A stretch of DNA of 64,000 nt from Rhizomys pruinosus (taxonomy: Eukaryota > Chordata > Mammalia > Rodentia > Spalacidae): positions 841,528-905,527 of the forward strand of contig VZQC01005555.1 of the NCBI GenBank assembly GCA_009823505.1. The letters run 5' to 3'. Shown one piece after another: positions 39,401 to 52,762 of the stretch. The notes under the pieces are model-generated. The model saw only the letters and a list, made by a program, of their open reading frames with translations, was not told where the DNA came from and did no database searches. How positions within the stretch are numbered: position 1 is the first letter of the stretch; each line of letters begins with the position of its first letter. A program made the position numbers and the translations under genes.

Positions 39401-40620
39401 ACAGTCACACAGCCAAATGATAATGTAAACTTATTTAACAATTTTTTTACAATGCTATTTGAATACAAATTTAAAGTCCTACAATGATGATGGAACAAAT
39501 AAAATACAGGTAAACCATTCATAACACCTATAGGTAGATAATAATGTACAGATAGTTCTATCTCAAAAGTTCACAGGTTTTCTAATTTGGTAGCATTTTA
39601 GAACTTAGACTATATAAGAGGCAGTAAAAAAATACACACACACACACACCACACACACACACACACCCATATATGGGCTGGAGAGGTGGCTCAGCAGTTA
39701 AGAGCACCGACCGTTCTTGCAAGGGACTCAGGTTTCCTATTCCAGCCACCCTTTTGGCAGCTCACCAGCCTTCTTTAAGCCAAGCATGGTGGCGCACCCT
39801 TTAATCCTAGCACTGGGGAGGCAGAGGAAGGTGGATCTCTGTGAGTTCAAGGCCAGCATGGTCTACAGAATGAGTTCCAGGCCAGCTGGGGCTATAGGGA
39901 GACCATGCCTCAAAAAAACACAACACAAACACACAAACACACAAACACACACACACACACACCACACACGGACATTAACAGGTTTCTAACTATAGATTCA
40001 AATCAAGCAAGCAGGTCTTGGGGAAATATAAGGACAGAAAAAGAACACAGGCTGGAGCTACAGGTCAGCATGATTTTTTTTTTTTAGCATGTTCTTAGAC
40101 ATGTTCATGGCCGTGGTTCAACCCCAGTACCACAGTAAAACCATCAGGGGGATAAAATACTAGGAAAGAAAAGGAAAAAAATAAGAAAATGACTAATGTT
40201 TACTAGGTATCAGATTCCGACCGAGTAAAAAACATCTTAATTTTTATAAATGTCCTCTCCTGGAAATTTAATGACTTGTTCAACATACAATTTAAAAGTA
40301 AACAAACCTAGAATCTCCCTCTTGAGTGCTGCTCACTATAGACAGTGCACTCTGCAGATCTAATGGGTGGAGATGAAGCACCTCTAGAGGACTTTTTGAA
40401 CGGGCCCAGGCAAGACCTTTTCGGTATGACAAACCTAGGAAACAAATAAACACGCATTAATGTCCAAGTAAACTCAGCCTTGGGGTCGGTGGCGCATGCC
40501 TTTAAATCCTAGCACTTGGGAGGCAGAGGCAGGCGGATCTTGTGAGTTCAAGGCCAGCCGGATACAGAGGAGTTCCAGGACAGCTGGGGCTACAGGAGAG
40601 ACCCGTTCCAAAAAGACCAC

Positions 40621-40652
<32 letters not shown>

Positions 40653-43600
40653 AAGTAACTCAGGAAGAAAGGATATACACCTATCATCATCCCTTCTAGT
40701 CAAAGCAAAGTATTACCCAGAACCTTTTCAGAAATATAGGCTCAAGGAAGTCAGGGATGGTGGTGCATGCCTATATATGGAAGGCAAAAGGATTCCAAGT
40801 TCAAGGACAGCATGGACTATGTAGCAAGAAAGAAATCCAGATTCAGGGGAGGCTATGGCTTATACCAAATAAAACAGGACCAGTCTGGGCATCTTAAAAT
40901 ACAAATTCTGAGATACCTCACTACAAAAACTCAGAACATTTGGGAAGCATCAGTAATTCATTGCAGGATCTTCCTGAATGTACCTGACATTTCATGCCTT
41001 ACCGGATATTACCGTTTTCTCTTGTCTAGACTGCATGTGGCATTTCCTCTGACATCACTCAGGTTGTGCACCCCCACAATAAAGTTGGTGGGTATAGGGG
41101 TTGGAGATGACTCAGTGGTTAAGCATGCTCCTTGCTCTTCCAAAGGACCTGAGTTTGGTTCTCACCCCCGCTCACAACTGTCTGCAATGTTGCCCTCTTT
41201 TGGTCTCTCATTTTTTCCATATACATGGGAAAATAAAGTATTTAAAAGAGACTGAGAAAAAGATGAAAAACACGTTTGGCAGAATGCATGAGCTCTGGTG
41301 GGGTGGGGGGGCAAGGAAGGGGAAATGGGTCTCGACTTGATTGGAAATTTTCTATGAAATGCACAAAGCTTCAAAAATTGGCTTTAAAAAAATAAAAATT
41401 AAAAAATACATTTAAAATTAAAACGTGTTTGTGATTATATTTCCTAGTGTTTTAGGAGATACCCTTACCAGCTTTTGCAAGGTGTTTAAAGAGATCCGAT
41501 AAAGCTCTTTGTTTCTGCATGAGAATGTGCTTGGCCTCTGACCGCTGCTTGTCTTTATCTGTGGAGGACTCCACCTTTAAGCTCTGCAGCTCACTTACAG
41601 AGGAAATTACTTCACCTGTAAGGGAAAACAAGAAAATGTCAGTCTCAGGGCATTATGTAACACCAAAGATGAACGTTCTCTGGTATGAGGACCACAAGTA
41701 CATCTGTATATTGCTTTTTTTTTTTAAACCAAATTTTTATTGAAGTTTTGTTCATTTCATACATTTCTCAATCAAATTTAGACCCATCCCCCCTTCCTTG
41801 CCCCCAATCCCACCAGAGCTCATGCATCTTGCATTCAGACATACATGTCTTTTATCTCTTTCTCAGTCCCTCTAAGACTTTAAGCATGAAAGGATGCTGG
41901 ATTTTGTAAAAAAAAAAATTTTCTGCATCAATTGAGATGATTTTTTTTTTGTCTTTAAGCCCATTTATGTGTTTTATGATATTTACTGATTTTCATATGT
42001 TGAACCATCCCTGCATCTTTGATATGAATCCAACTTGGTCATGATCTTTTTGATGTGGGTCTGTATGCGGTTTTGCAGATATTTTGTTGAGAATTTTTGC
42101 ATCTGAGCTCATTAATTTCTTTTTTGGGTGTATCTTTGCCTGATTTTGGTATTAGAGTGAAGCTGGCTTCATGGAAGGAATTTGGGAGATTTCCCTCTGC
42201 TTGTATCCTTCTGAACAGTTTGAGTAATAATGGTTGTAAGTCCTCTTTAAATGTTTTATAGAATTCTGCCGGGAAACCATCTGGGCCTGGGCTTTTTTTA
42301 GTTGGGAGGTTTCTTACTACATTTTCAATTTCTTCATCTATTATGGGTCTGTTTAAGCTGTCAATCTCTTCTTGGTTTAGCTTTGGTGATTCCTAGGATT
42401 TCAGATACTCATCCATTTCTCTTAGGTTTTCAAGTTTAGTATAGGTTTTTAAGTATTCCTGTATGATTGTTTGGATCTTTTCGTTGTTTGTTGTGATATT
42501 CCCCCTTTCAATACAAATTCTATTGATTTGGAGTTACTATTTCTTTTATTTTTTTTTTGGTTAACTGAGTTAGAGTTCTATCTTGTTTATTCTTTCAAAG
42601 AACCAACTTTTGGATTCATTGATTTTTTTTCTTTCTTTTCGATTCGTATTGTTTTCTTTGTTTCTATTTCATTGATTTCTGCTCTGATTTTTGTTATTTC
42701 TTCCTGTCTGTTGCGTTTAGGGTTCATTTGTTGTTGTCTTTCAAGTGTTTTTAGCTGCAGTGTTTGCTCATTTATTTGTGCTCTTTCTGTTTTTAATATA
42801 AGCACCCAGGGCTATAAACCTCCCTCTTAGGACTGCTTTTTGGTCTTTTTGAGACAGGGTTTCCCTGTAGCCCCAGCTGTCCTGGAACTCACTCTGTAGA
42901 CCAGGCTGGCTTTGAACTCACAAAGATCTGCCGGTGTTGATATTGAGCTTTATTGCCCTGTGGTCTGATAGAATGCATGAAATTATTTCAATCTTTTTGT
43001 ATTTGTTGTGTTTTTTTTTTAATTTCTGTCCAAGTATGTGGTCAATTTTGGAGAATGTTCCATGGGATACTGAGTAGAAAGTGTATTCTCTGGTGCTTGG
43101 GTGGAATATTCATTAGATGTCTGTGAGGTCCATTTGCTGTATTGTATTGTTCAGTTGAGATGTCTGTTTATTCTTTGTCTGGTAGATCTTTTCAAAGGGT
43201 TCAGTGTGGTTAATCTGGGCCTTGAGGTCCTGTAAAATTGTGTTTATAAGGTACACATATATTCATGATTGTGAAGTGTTCATGGTTAATTTTCCCTTTG
43301 ATAAGGATGTAATGGCCTTCTTTGTCTCTTCTGATTACTTTTACTTTGAAGTCTATTTTGTCTGATATTAAAATAGGAACTCCTGCTTGCTTTTTGGTAC
43401 CATTTGCTTGGAATTAAAAAAAATTTTTTTTAAATAAATTTTATTTATTTCTGTATGTGTATGAATGTACTGTCTGCATGCAAGTTTGTGCACCTGTGTT
43501 CTGCAATGCCACGGAGGTCAGAAGAGGGTGTTGGATTCCCTTGGAACTGGAGTTCTCCTGGAACTGGAGTTTCAGACGGTTCTCGGCCGCCATGTGGGTG

Positions 43601-46600
43601 CTGGGGATGGAACCTGGGTCCTCTGCAAGAGCGGTCAGCGCTCTTAACCACTAGGCCATCTCTCCAGCCCTTTTTTTTTTTTTTTTGAGACAGGGTCTCC
43701 CTGTAGCCCCAGCTGTCCTGGAACTCACTCTGTAGACCAGGCTGGCCTTGAACTCATAGAGATCCACCTGCCTCTGCCTCCTGAGTGCTGGGATTAAAGG
43801 CGTGCGCCACCGCACCCGGCTTAAAGATGGTTCTTAGCTGCCATGTTGGCACTGGGAATTGAACCTCGGGCCTCCACAAGAGCAGTCGGTGCTCTTAACT
43901 GCTGAGCCATCTCTCTAGCCCTGGAATATTTTTTTTTCCATCCTTTCACTTTAAGTTAGTTTCTATCCTTCAGGGTGAGATGGGTTTCTTGTAGACAACA
44001 TATAGACAGGTTCTGTTTCCTAATCCATTCTCCCAGTCTATATGCCTTTTGACTGGGGAGTTTAGTCCATTAATATTTAAGGTTATAATTGAGAGATGTG
44101 TGTTGCTTCCTTTCATCTTATTATCCATTTGCATTTTTTGGTCTAGGTTTCTACTTCCACAGTTATGGGTTTATTCATTTCTCTTTCTAGGTGCCTGGGG
44201 ATAGTTGTTCCTCTCCTCTGTCCTTTGAACTACGTCAAATAGTCTCTGAAGGGTTGGTTTTCCATACATATATTCTATTATCTTGTTTATGTCATGGAAG
44301 ATTTTTCTTTCTCCTTCAGCTAAAACTAAACTAAAAAAAGATAAACCCATAGGAATATAAGAAGCACATAGAACGCCAAACAGACAAGATCAGAAAAGAA
44401 ACTCCCCACACCATATCATAGTTAAAATGCTAGATGCCCAAAACAAGGACAAAATTCTGAAAGCTACAAGAGAAAAACAAGTTACATAAAAGGGGAAACC
44501 TATCAGAATTACTGCTGACTTTTCAGTGCAAACTATTAAAGGAAGAAGAATGTGGACCAAAGCATTCCCAGTGCTAAACAACTATAAATGCCAACCCAGG
44601 TTACTATACCCACCAAAAATGTATATCGCTTTTTAAAAGATAGAATCTCCCTGCAGCCTCAGCTGGGCTGAACTTAATATTAATAGACTTCTCCCTGCCT
44701 CTGCCTTGTGAGTACTGAGATTAATGGCACACTCAACTTTATCTGCATTCAGTAATGCCAATGTGTTTGGACTATACTTCTCAAGCTGCATAAAGATGGA
44801 AAAATAAGAACATTATTTCCTATCTTCATATCTCCTGAGAATAAACCAAAGTCAAAGTGGCCATTATTTTTATAATTCACCAGGCAAGCAACAAAACAAA
44901 CCCATTTACTGAGCATCAACTATGTGTAGAATATTATATAAGAAATTTTAGGGCCGGGAGTGATGGGGCATGCCTTTGATCCTAGCACTTGGAAGGCAGA
45001 GGCAGGCAGATCTTTGTGAGTTCAAGGCCAGCTGGGGCTACATGGAGACCCTGTCTCGAAAAGACCAAAAAAAAAAAAAAAGAAAAATTTTAATCATTTG
45101 AGACAAATTTCTGATAAATATATTATGTTCCTGCTCTACAGGGCAGTATTTGCTAAATAATTTTTAATCTATACAACTTCAGAAGCACAACAACTTAGTA
45201 CCTCTACTTTACAAACTTTTTTTTTGAGGCAGGTCTTACTACATACATTGCTCTGGCTGACCTGGAACTTGATTATATGGAACAGGGTGGCCTTAAGCTT
45301 AGAGATCCACCTACCTCTGCCTCTAAAGTTTGTGTTACCAAGACTGCCCTCTACCTTACAGACTTTAAAGAAAGGTTCAAGGAGGTCTGGTTGCTTTCTA
45401 AAGGCCATTCAGCTAAATCAGGACTCCAGCTCTGGCCAACCTGACACCAAAACCCAAGTTCTATAGGACCATGCTGCCTTCCTTACAGACACGGGTACTG
45501 TAATGACAGTCACTGCCAACTGTCACAGGGAATGTCTTCACAAAATCTGTATCCTAAAGAGTTCTAACCTCAGGACTTAGAATCTGAAAATACTTGGAGA
45601 TGGGGTTTTTATAAAATCTTCATTGAATGTGACTAGAATCCACACTAAAGATTAGGCAGCAGAGGACATAAACAGGATTGAAGGGTGACTATATGAGGAC
45701 ACACAGCAAGAGTGAGGCCACCTGCAAGGCATGGAAAAGGCTTAGAAGAGACTGACCCTGCCAACATGTTAACCTTGGACTTTTGGCTTCTAGAATTGCA
45801 ACTCAAAAGATTTCTATTGTTTAACCATCCAGAATGGGAGCCTTTGCTAGGCAGCTCTAGATGACAAATATAAGTAGCCACAAAATGAAGACAGGTGGCT
45901 GCACTCTTTATGACACTGTGGGTGGGTTAGGAGAGCTTTTCTGTATCATACCGCATTGTCATTCTGCCAGATGTACTTTTGTCCCTGGGCTAAGGTAGAT
46001 CACCCTGAGTCACAAGTTGTAAAAACTAAGAGCACTCTCATACTAGAACATAGCAACCTTGGGTTGTACTATTACTCAGGATGCTGAGGAAGGAGGACAC
46101 CCATGAGTTTAAGACCAACATGGACAACATAATAAGACATTATAAACCAAACCAAACTAAAACAAAATCCCATTAACTGTTTCAATATTATACAAGACGC
46201 CAAAAGGACACAGGGGCCACATTTGCAGTCCCGGGCCACTGGGGAAACAGCAAGTCCTAGTCGTGTCCTGGCTGCTGACACCCACCACTGAACTGGTCCA
46301 GGCCTTCTGCTAGGTGAGGCAGGGGGCTGTCCTTCATGAATGTCAGGCAGATCTTCCTCATTCGTTTCAGGAGTCTTGGCAAGCGATGCAGAAGCTGTCC
46401 CTCCACAGAAAAAGTACCAGAGTCTTGACACAGCTTTCCAACTGAGGCCTACAAAACACAGCAGAGCAGATGAGTCTCTCTGCCAAGAACGAATGCAGTT
46501 TTAAATTTGAAGGGCGCTAAATTTTAAATCAACTGCTTTCCCCACCACACACACCTTAGCTCAGCAAACACGAAATTATCATCAGCCCATAAGCAAAACA

Positions 46601-49307
46601 AAGTTGAAATAAGCATATATTAAAGATATTTAGAGAATTTAATTAGTGCTATGTATTCAGCAGTAATTTAATTATATACTATGTATATAACTGGTGTAAA
46701 AGTATGACCTCTTCAAGTCGGACGTGGTGGCGCATGCCTTTAATCCTAGCACTTGGGAGGCAGAGGCAGGCGGATCTTTGTGAGTTCAAGGCCAGCCTGG
46801 TCTACAGTGTGAGTTCCAGGACAGCTGGGGCTACAAGGAGACCCTGTCTCGAAAAGACAAAAAAAAGTATGACCTCTTCAATCACCAAGCACTGTGGAGA
46901 CTTGGTCTTTGGCCTATGCATAGGCAGAAGGAAACATTAGCCTTTCAATGCTAATGTTTCTCAGGCACAAAAGCAAGATAAAACTGGATTAACAGGGGCT
47001 GGAGACATGGCACGGACTGCTCTTGCAGAGGATCCAGGTTTGATTCCCGGCATCCATATTGTGGCTAAGAATTGTCTTTAAGCTGGGCGTGGTAGTGGAT
47101 GCCTTTAATCCTAGCACTCGGGAGGTGAAGGCAGGCGGATCTCTATGAGTTCAAGGCCAGCCTGGTCTACAGAGTGAGTTCCAGGCCAGCTGAGGCTATA
47201 GGAAGACCGTGCCTCAAAACAAAACAAAACAAAACAAAACAAAAAACTGGATTACCAAATCCTACTTGTATCATTTATCCTTATCTTTTTAGTCCTGATT
47301 GACAGTTCAATCAATGAAGGGAATCAATATTGGTAAGGCAAGAGCCTTCATCTACTGGAGCACATTTTCATAATTTTTTAGCTTTATTTATTTTTTTTTT
47401 TTGGTGTTTTTTGAGACAGGGTCTCCCAGCTGGCCTGGAACTCACTCTGTAGACCAGGCTGGCCTTGAACTCATAGAGATCCGCCTGCCTCTGCCTCCAG
47501 AGTGCTGGGATTAAAGGCATACACCACCATGCCCAGCCAATTTTTGACCTTATAAAAATGAAATTCCCAAGTTGTCATCATTAGCTAATTGAAATCTTTC
47601 ATTAGAATGAAGGGCCTGAATTATGAATGGCTCAGTGGTTAAGAACACTGGCTGCTTTTGCAGAGGACCTGATTTCAAGTCGTAGCACCAATATGGTACC
47701 TGTTAACTCTAGTTCCAGGGGTTCCAAACCCCTCTTCTAGCCTTTGTGGGCACTGTAATGACACAGGCATGCTTACATACATGCAGGCAAAAACACTTAT
47801 ACATAAATAGAAATTAAGTAAACCTGGGCCAGGAGTGGTGGTGCATGCCTATAGTCCTAGCACGTGGGAAGCAAGAAATTAAATAAACCTGGGCCAGGAG
47901 TGGTGGTGCATGCCTGTAGTCCTAGCACGTGGGTAGCAAGAGGCAGAGGCTGAGACAGTTATCTCTAGTGAGATTGAGGCCAGCCTGGTCTATATAGTGA
48001 ATTTTGAGGAACAAACTAGCAATATATTCAGCTTCTATCATACTTTTTGAACTGACTATGAACTCTAACACGGAAGGTCCACTAAGAAGCCATAAGCAAT
48101 GCCTTTCTGCAGGAGCGTTGCCCAATCCTCAAACTGCCCTCACCCCAAGTTAAGAAACAGGAACAGCCACTTGACAGCATCTACTCAAGAGGCCTGCCAG
48201 AGTTACATTTTCAGGAATTTTACTGCCCTGCACACATTCACTGTAGCAGCTTCCTCATTTGCCAGGTCAGTTTCACTAGGCACCTTTTATTTAAATTTTT
48301 TTTTGGTCTTTTTGAGACAGGGTCTCCCTGTAGCCCCAGCTGTCCTGGAACTTGCTCTGTAGGCCAGGCTGGCCTTGAACTCACAAAGATCCGCCTGCCT
48401 CTGCCTCTGCTAGGATTAAAGGCGTGTGCCACCACGCCCGGCAACTAGGCACATTCTAATACTGATCTTTCAAACAGATAAGCACAAGAGTTCATATAGG
48501 CTGATAATAAACTTCAGTAATATGACCAATGTTTTAAAGAAACTGTATTATGACTGTGTACGCCACAGTATTGTGTGGACATCAGAGGAAAACTCTGGAG
48601 TTCTCTACTTTATGTTGGCTCTGGATCAAGTTTTTGGTGTGTTTTTTTTTAAATTTATTTTTAAATTATTTTTTTATGTGTATGAGTGTACTGTCTGCAT
48701 GTAGGTTGGTGCACCCGTGTCATGCAATGCTAAGGAGGTCAGAAGAGGGTCTCGGATTCTCCTGGAACTGGAGTTAAAGACAGCTCTTAGCCACCATGTG
48801 GGTGCTGGGAATTGAACCCGCTCTTAACTGCTGAACCATCTCTCCAGCCCTAGTTGTTTGTTTTTGCCTAATTCTGCAACACAGTTAGGCAATCAATCAG
48901 ATGCTATACAATCCAAAGGACAACATTTCAAAGGCATTTTCTTGTCTAGTTCCCAGTAAAGTCCCTAACCCATGAAGAGATCCTGCCCAGCTGGCCTGGG
49001 AATGAGTACAAGCCCTCAGACAAACCTAGTACCTGCCATACTGATGGCTGTGCCAACAGGGTCTCCCTCAATGCCCTGTTCAGACCCTGAATGGGAGATG
49101 ACTCGGTTGTAGCTTCCTCTGTTGACCTGGGTAAACAGTCAGGCTGTTCTTTGCCACTCTCCACCAGGCATAACCGACAGGGTTCATTCAGGACAGCTTC
49201 AAACTTCTTCATGAATTTAAAGAGGGTCCTAATCCCAATAGTAACAGATACAAGGTTTAAGATGCCATTTGAAAGGAATTTGAAAGTGAGGAAGTACTTT
49301 GAAAAAT

Positions 49308-49338
<31 letters not shown>

Positions 49339-52300
49339 CTTATATCTTTTATATACAATGAACTCCTTAAAGTATTCATATCATTTTGGACTTTTTTAAG
49401 AGAAAAAAAAGCATATCAAATATTTTTGCCTTGCATTTTCTACAGAGAAAACGGAAGCCAGACATGTTAAGACTGCTTTACGTAAGATACACAGTGAAAG
49501 GATGGCAGACCAGGCGCACTAGGCACATAGCCTGCTGTCTCAAGGTTCACACAATTTTCCTACATGTAGATTCTGTTTGTGGTAGAAGGGTGATACAGGT
49601 CAGGTCATGGGAAAAAAAAATGTAGTCTTGCTGCCTACCACACACAACTGTGATTTTCAGTTACTTCTAATATAAAGATATATTACCTATGTGTCTTTTC
49701 CACAGATTGTTTAATGGACCAGAAGCTGACATCATTCCACTTTGATATCTTAACAAATTCCTGAAAGATAATGGAAGGTCAGAAAATGCCTTTATAAAGT
49801 TGCTATCACTGTTTCTTCCTAGATAATATATCGGCCAAAGGTCAGAGCCCATCCCAAACACATGACTGTGTCAAGGAACAAGTAGAAGACTCAAAATTTG
49901 TCTCAAATGAATCAAAATGGGTACTGCCACCATGAGTAAGTCATTAGATAGGTACTCCCACTTAGAAACCAGTGAGTCATGTTTTCATACCAGCAACCCT
50001 ACTTTCACTGAAGTGTCAAAAACAGAGGACAACTCTTTTTTTTTCCCAAGGCACTTCAATAGCACATGTCCCAAATAACACCTCTGAGGAGGATAAAGAG
50101 CCTGGGCAACATCAGCAGAGCACACCAATGCTTCTGTGTCAGCATCTAATAAACTTCTTCAGGGGCCACTTCACTACCTCATGTTGGCAATGGGGCCAAC
50201 ATCAGCAAACGTCAATCTTGTCATCCCACCTGGCAAAGCACTGCTTGCCTCTGTTCCCTTTAGGCCCTGCCTTGCTGTTAGACAGAGTAAAGATCAGGAT
50301 GAAAGAAAAGCTGGCTGATTTTGTTTGTCCTTTGTGATTATGATAGCTGCTCATCTTACTTTAAGTTCTTTTTCTATGGGGGAACGAAGTTCCACAATTT
50401 TGGCCTGGACCCCATCAAGAAACTGCTTGTAATAATGGTACAAATTCCACAGAACACTGCAAAGTGAATCTGGAAGAAATGAAAAGGAAACAAATACACT
50501 ACAATTACTGCATGTGCTACTGGTGCCAGCGGTGGGCTTCACTTCAGAGATGAGCATCCTTAGTACTTGTCATTCCAGTCTGCACATTCCAGTCAGGCTC
50601 TCTAAACAAGGAAGCCTCCCTGAGCTTAGCAGGTTGTCAACAGTGCCCTATTTTTCATTTCAGCTTCTAACAGATTTGTTGCTATTTTGTTCTTAAAGAT
50701 GATATACTGAGGATCTTTTTAAATCAAACCTTCAGGGGGCTGGAGAGATGGCCTAGCAGTTAAGAGCGCCGACTGCTCTTGCAGAGGACCCGGGTTCGAT
50801 CCCCAGCACCCACATGGCGGCTAAGAACCATCTGTAACTCCAATTCCAGGAGAACTCCAGTTCCAGGGGAATCTGACAACCTCTTCTGACCTCTGCGGCA
50901 TTGCATGACACCATGACACGGGTGCACAAACCTACATGCAGACAGTATACTCATACGCATACAAAAAAAATATTTAAATCAAACCTTCAAAATTTTTGTC
51001 TGAAGCTCATAAAAATCAACAGAAACTATCCATTTATTAAAAAAATTTTTTTTTGGTTTTTTTAAGACAGGGTCTTCCTGTGGCCCCAGCTGGCCTGGAA
51101 CTTGCTATGTACACCAGGCTGGCCTCAATTTCACAGAGATCTGCCTGCCTCTGCCTCCTGAGTGCTAGGATTAAAGGCATGTGCACCACCAGGACCTGGC
51201 CCTATACTTATTCATTTAAAAAAAAAATTATATATAAATGTTGACCTCAACTGCTCCTTCACCTATAATCTAACTCATTTTATCTTATAGTGACACTCCC
51301 ACACCTGCTGTGTAGTAATGGACAGTAGGTTTATGTGTAGGTTATTATGTGGCATGCTGGCACACACCACCTAGAATTCAGAAGGCAGAAGGAAGAAGAT
51401 CTCTGGGAGATGAAGCCATCCTGGTCTACAAAGTAAATTCCAGGCCAGCCAAGGATCCACAGTGAGACCCTGTCTCAAAAAATAATAAAGTAAAATGTAA
51501 AGTAAAAACAACAACAACAACAACAACAACAAACAAAATGGCTGGAGAGGTGGCTCAGCAGTTAAGAGCCTTGGGTACCCTTGAAGAGAACCCAGGTTTG
51601 ATTCTTAGCACCCACAAGGTAGCTAAAACCTTTCTGTAACTTCAGTTATAGGGTATCCAACACCCTCTTCTGACCTCTGTGAGCACTGCATGACTCTGTT
51701 GCCTATACCAACTTGCAGGCAATACACTCATACACATAAAATAAAAAATATTAAAATAAAATTAAAATAAATAGTACATGGTAAAGGGAGAAAAAGTCCC
51801 ACCTTTTCCTTCAACCTGAGGCATCAGCAAGACATGACAATGGAAAACCAGCAACATCTGGAGCCGTACGTGGAATTCTCCTAGCGAAGATCCTTCAATG
51901 AATGCTTGTAACGTGCTGACCAACAACATCAGGGTCATCTGTTTGTCATCTTTAGAGATTCAAAAAGCAAAACGTTACACGTATCTTCATCCATCCTTCC
52001 CAGTCTACCATGCACCAAGGGAGGCCATTAGGTAGGACAGAAGCTTTGAAGCAAGAATTATGTTTACATAGTGACTCACTTAAATGTAATATGTATAAGC
52101 TATGTACAAGTATGTATTAAATGTATTCAGAGCAAATTATAAAAGTTTAGTAGGAAAGCTTCAATTCAAGCTATTATAACTGGCAATTTCCACTCTCACT
52201 TAGCTCATGGAAATATAAATAGCATTTTATAACATGACTGGGTCTCTAGATCCTGCACAAGACATCTGCCTTACCCTCCTGTTCCTCTGCACGTTCCTGC

Positions 52301-52719
52301 ATGTGCTTCTCAAGCATCTGATAGATGGAGAACCAGTGCTTGGTTGATTTCTCAGTATGGCGTTTCATGGTATTATCCAAACTCATGGACCAGCAGCTGA
52401 GCATGAGAAAAAAAGGCCACGGGGACGTTTAGGCAAACCCACTTGGAATCACAAATTCCGAATTTAACTGCTTACCATTCTTACAAGTGGACACAAAGAA
52501 ACCACTTAGTCTGTAGTCCCAAAATGCATGGTCCATTTAAGGAATAGTACAAGAAAGTATGGCCTATGTTAAGGTCATTTTGTATTTTATTTATTTATTT
52601 ATTTATTTATTTATTGATTGATTGTCTTTTTGAGACAGAGTCTCACTGTGGATCCTTGGCTGGCCTGGAATTTACTTTGTAGACCAGGCTGGCCTTGAAC
52701 TCAGAGATCCACCTGCCAT

Positions 52720-52762
<43 letters not shown>

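Larger units (their letters stand above)
37620..40617. repeat. Direct duplication, copy 2
   Basis: Second copy of 34398-37374. It starts one base after the N at 37619. Many single-base indels and a rearranged B1 (40480-40620), but identical exon copies. The 3' flank (TCCAAGTAACTCAGGAAG at 40650) is the true partner of the B1 target duplication, so this end joins the genuine upstream sequence. Confidence 0.93.
41705..44634 (-). mobile_element. L1 retrotransposon with inverted 5' segment
   Basis: Antisense L1 from a T tail (41715-41726), a short 3' end and ORF2 (RT core, then [15 protein letters not shown] at about 42700, endonuclease at 43000-44050) to the ORF1 C-terminus (about 44320). After 44330 the remaining ORF1 sequence is in the opposite direction, ending TACTATACCCACCAAAAA. 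Direct repeat TGTATATTGCTTTTT at 41705 and 44620 (one mismatch). Frames are broken by later SINEs and an internal deletion; inactive. Confidence 0.93.

Noticed and set aside
42471..42830. Plus-strand frame over the L1
   Set aside because: Antisense of L1 ORF2. The minus-strand reading matches the reverse-transcriptase protein.
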